Below are positions 46,730 to 48,841 of a stretch of 48,841 bases of DNA, piece after piece. Every line of letters starts with the position of its first letter. Position 1 is the stretch's first letter. The DNA is from Actinomycetota bacterium (GTDB lineage Bacteria; Actinomycetota; Coriobacteriia; Anaerosomatales; JAENZW01): positions 1 through 48,841 of the forward strand of contig JAENZW010000006.1 of the NCBI GenBank assembly GCA_016841065.1. Reading direction: 5' to 3'. Under the pieces are notes generated by a model. That model was not told the origin of the DNA. It ran no database searches and saw only the letters and a list, made by a program, of their open reading frames with translations. A program made the position numbers and the translations under genes.

Positions 46730-48841
46730 ATGCAGAAGATCGTTGAGAGCTTCGAACTTTTCGGCAAGGAGTACGTTCTCGAGACCGGCGAGCTGGCCAA
46801 GCAGGCCGGCGGAGCCGTGGTTGTCCGCCAGGGCGACTCCATGGTCCTCGTGACGGCGACCGCATCGCGGCAGCCAAAGGATCTGGACTTCTTTCCGCTC
46901 ACCGTGGACTTCGAAGAGCGGATGTACGCAGCAGGCAAGCTGCCCGGCGGATTCATCAAGCGTGAGTCGCGTCCGAGCGAGAAGGCCATCCTGACCGCAC
47001 GCATGATCGACCGACCCATTCGTTCTGCGTTTCCCAGCAATTTCCGCAACGAAGTCCAGATCATCGCCACGGTGCTTTCGGCTGACCAGGTCCACCAGCT
47101 CGATGTCATCAGCATCATGGGTGCCTCCGCAGCCCTTCGCGTCGCTGGTATCCCGTTCGATGGACCGCTCGCATGTGTGCGCGTCGCGCGCGTCGAGGGT
47201 GACTTCATCGTGAACCCCACGTTCGACGAGCTCGAAGAGTCCGACCTCGACCTGGTCGTTGCAGGCTCTCCCGACGCGGTGTACATGGTCGAGGCCGGAG
47301 CCCTCGAGGTAACCGAGGACGACATGCTCGCCGCCCTGACCTTCGCTCACGAGGCAATCGGCGAGTTCTGCGAGATACAGGACCGCTTCGTTGCACGCTG
47401 CGACGTTACTCCCATGGATATTCCGCTACATGAAAGCGATCCGGCACTTCGCGAGAGGATCTTCGCGCATGCCGACAAGATGCGTGACGCGCTCCACAAT
47501 CCCGACAAGCACGCGCGGATGGACGCCATCGCTGACGTGAAGACGGCCATCAGCGAGTCGTTCACGGAAGACGAGCTCGCCGCGTCCGGCAAGGACATCA
47601 AGGCCCTCCTGAAGGAACTCGAGAAGAAGACCATGCGCACTATGGTTCTCGAAGAGGGCGAACGCGCCGACGGCCGCAAGCTCGATGAGGTTCGTCAGGT
47701 CACCTGTACTGCCGGCTATCTCCCCCGCGCGCACGGCTCCGGCCTGTTCACGCGCGGTCAGACGCAGGTGCTCTCCGTCTTGACCCTGGGCATGCTGTCC
47801 GAGTGGCAGCGCATCGACACCATCGACGTCGCCGAGGGTAAGCGCTATCTCCACCACTACAACTTCCCGCCGTTCTGCACCGGCGAGACCGGCTTCATGC
47901 GCGGGCCGAAGCGCCGCGAGATCGGTCACGGTGCCCTCGCGGAACGCGCACTACTTCCGGTCATCCCCGTCGAAGACGAGTTCCCGTACACGGTACGCAT
48001 CGTCAGCGAAGTCCTGGAGTCCAACGGCTCATCGTCGATGGGCTCGGTATGCGGCTCGACCCTCGCTCTCATGGACGCGGGCGTGCCGATCAAGGCGCCG
48101 GTCTCCGGTGTTGCGATGGGCCTGATCAAGGAGGGCGACAAGGTCGCCGTCCTCACCGACATCCAGGGCCTCGAAGACTTTCTCGGCGACATGGACTTCA
48201 AGGTAGCAGGTACCGAGAACGGCATCACCGCACTACAAATGGACAACAAGGCTGCCGGTCTCTCCACCGAGATTCTGGCGCAGGCTCTTCGGCAGGCCAA
48301 GGACGGACGCGCCCACATTCTCGCGAAGATGCTCGAAGCGATCGATACGCCTCGCGGTGCTCTGTCTGAGTTCGCACCTCGAATCCTCACGATTCACATT
48401 CCCGTCGACAAGATCCGCGAAGTCATCGGATCGGGTGGCAAGATTGTCCGGGGAATCCAGGAAGAGACCGGTGCGCACATCGACATCCAGGAAGACGGGA
48501 CGATCTACATCGCCAGCAAGGACCTCGGCGGCGAAGCGGCCCTCAAGCGCATCGAGGCAATTGTGAAGGAGCCCGAGATCGGCGAGAAGTACACCGGTCG
48601 AGTCGTCTCCATTCAGGCCTTCGGGGCGTTCATCGAACTCATCCCCGGCAAGGACGGACTCCTCCACATCTCGCGCGTGGCAAACGGTCGCGTCGAGAAG
48701 GTCGAGGACGTGCTCTCCGTCGGTGACGAAGTCGAGGTCGAGATCATGGACATCGATGATCGCGGCAAAGTCTCGCTCGACCGCATCAACAAGCCGGACG
48801 CCCCCAAGTCCTCGGGCGCTCGCCCGCAAGGCGGCGACCGA
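46730..48841 (+). CDS. pnp: Polyribonucleotide nucleotidyltransferase (3' truncated by window edge)
   Basis: Open from ATG 46730 to window end (absent from ORF track because no stop); FFPLTVDFEERMYAAGKLPGGFIKRESRPSEKAILTARMIDRPIR, KH and S1 domains. Confidence 0.95.
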   Translation, partial: MQKIVESFELFGKEYVLETGELAKQAGGAVVVRQGDSMVLVTATASRQPKDLDFFPLTVDFEERMYAAGKLPGGFIKRESRPSEKAILTARMIDRPIRSAFPSNFRNEVQIIATVLSADQVHQLDVISIMGASAALRVAGIPFDGPLACVRVARVEGDFIVNPTFDELEESDLDLVVAGSPDAVYMVEAGALEVTEDDMLAALTFAHEAIGEFCEIQDRFVARCDVTPMDIPLHESDPALRERIFAHADKMRDALHNPDKHARMDAIADVKTAISESFTEDELAASGKDIKALLKELEKKTMRTMVLEEGERADGRKLDEVRQVTCTAGYLPRAHGSGLFTRGQTQVLSVLTLGMLSEWQRIDTIDVAEGKRYLHHYNFPPFCTGETGFMRGPKRREIGHGALAERALLPVIPVEDEFPYTVRIVSEVLESNGSSSMGSVCGSTLALMDAGVPIKAPVSGVAMGLIKEGDKVAVLTDIQGLEDFLGDMDFKVAGTENGITALQMDNKAAGLSTEILAQALRQAKDGRAHILAKMLEAIDTPRGALSEFAPRILTIHIPVDKIREVIGSGGKIVRGIQEETGAHIDIQEDGTIYIASKDLGGEAALKRIEAIVKEPEIGEKYTGRVVSIQAFGAFIELIPGKDGLLHISRVANGRVEKVEDVLSVGDEVEVEIMDIDDRGKVSLDRINKPDAPKSSGARPQGGDR

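Overview
High-GC bacterial chromosome segment in which every supported gene (about 47) lies on the + strand. Gene content and order suggest Actinomycetota, possibly a Coriobacteriia-like lineage; this is inferred, not proven. Order: 3' end of an ADP-forming acyl-CoA synthetase, a DRTGG/Pta-N-like protein, plsX-fabH-fabK-fabD-fabG-acpP-second fabK-like-fabF, rnc-smc-ftsY-lepB-ffh, rpsP-khpA-rimM-trmD-lepB-rplS-rnhB-yraN-comM-dprA-trmFO-xerC-whiG, a response regulator, rpsB-tsf-pyrH-frr-uppS-cdsA-dxr-rseP-ispG, a stand-alone Rossmann protein, proS-rimP-nusA-ylxR-infB-rbfA-nrnA-truB-ribF, small membrane proteins (a split PsiE-like pair), and rpsO-pnp (pnp truncated at the right edge). I see no CRISPR array, mobile element, rRNA or tRNA, and no convincing new multi-gene system. 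The interesting signals are domain oddities inside housekeeping genes: a receiver domain fused to a zinc ribbon, a helix-turn-helix-like insertion in the RseP-type protease, a Cys/His motif at the NusA C-terminus, repetitive acidic tails on S16 and S2, and a split PsiE. There are also several structured leaders and intergenic hairpins (rimP-nusA, rpsB, rpsP, rpsO-pnp, acpP, tsf-pyrH). All protein calls come from reading motifs; no database search was run.
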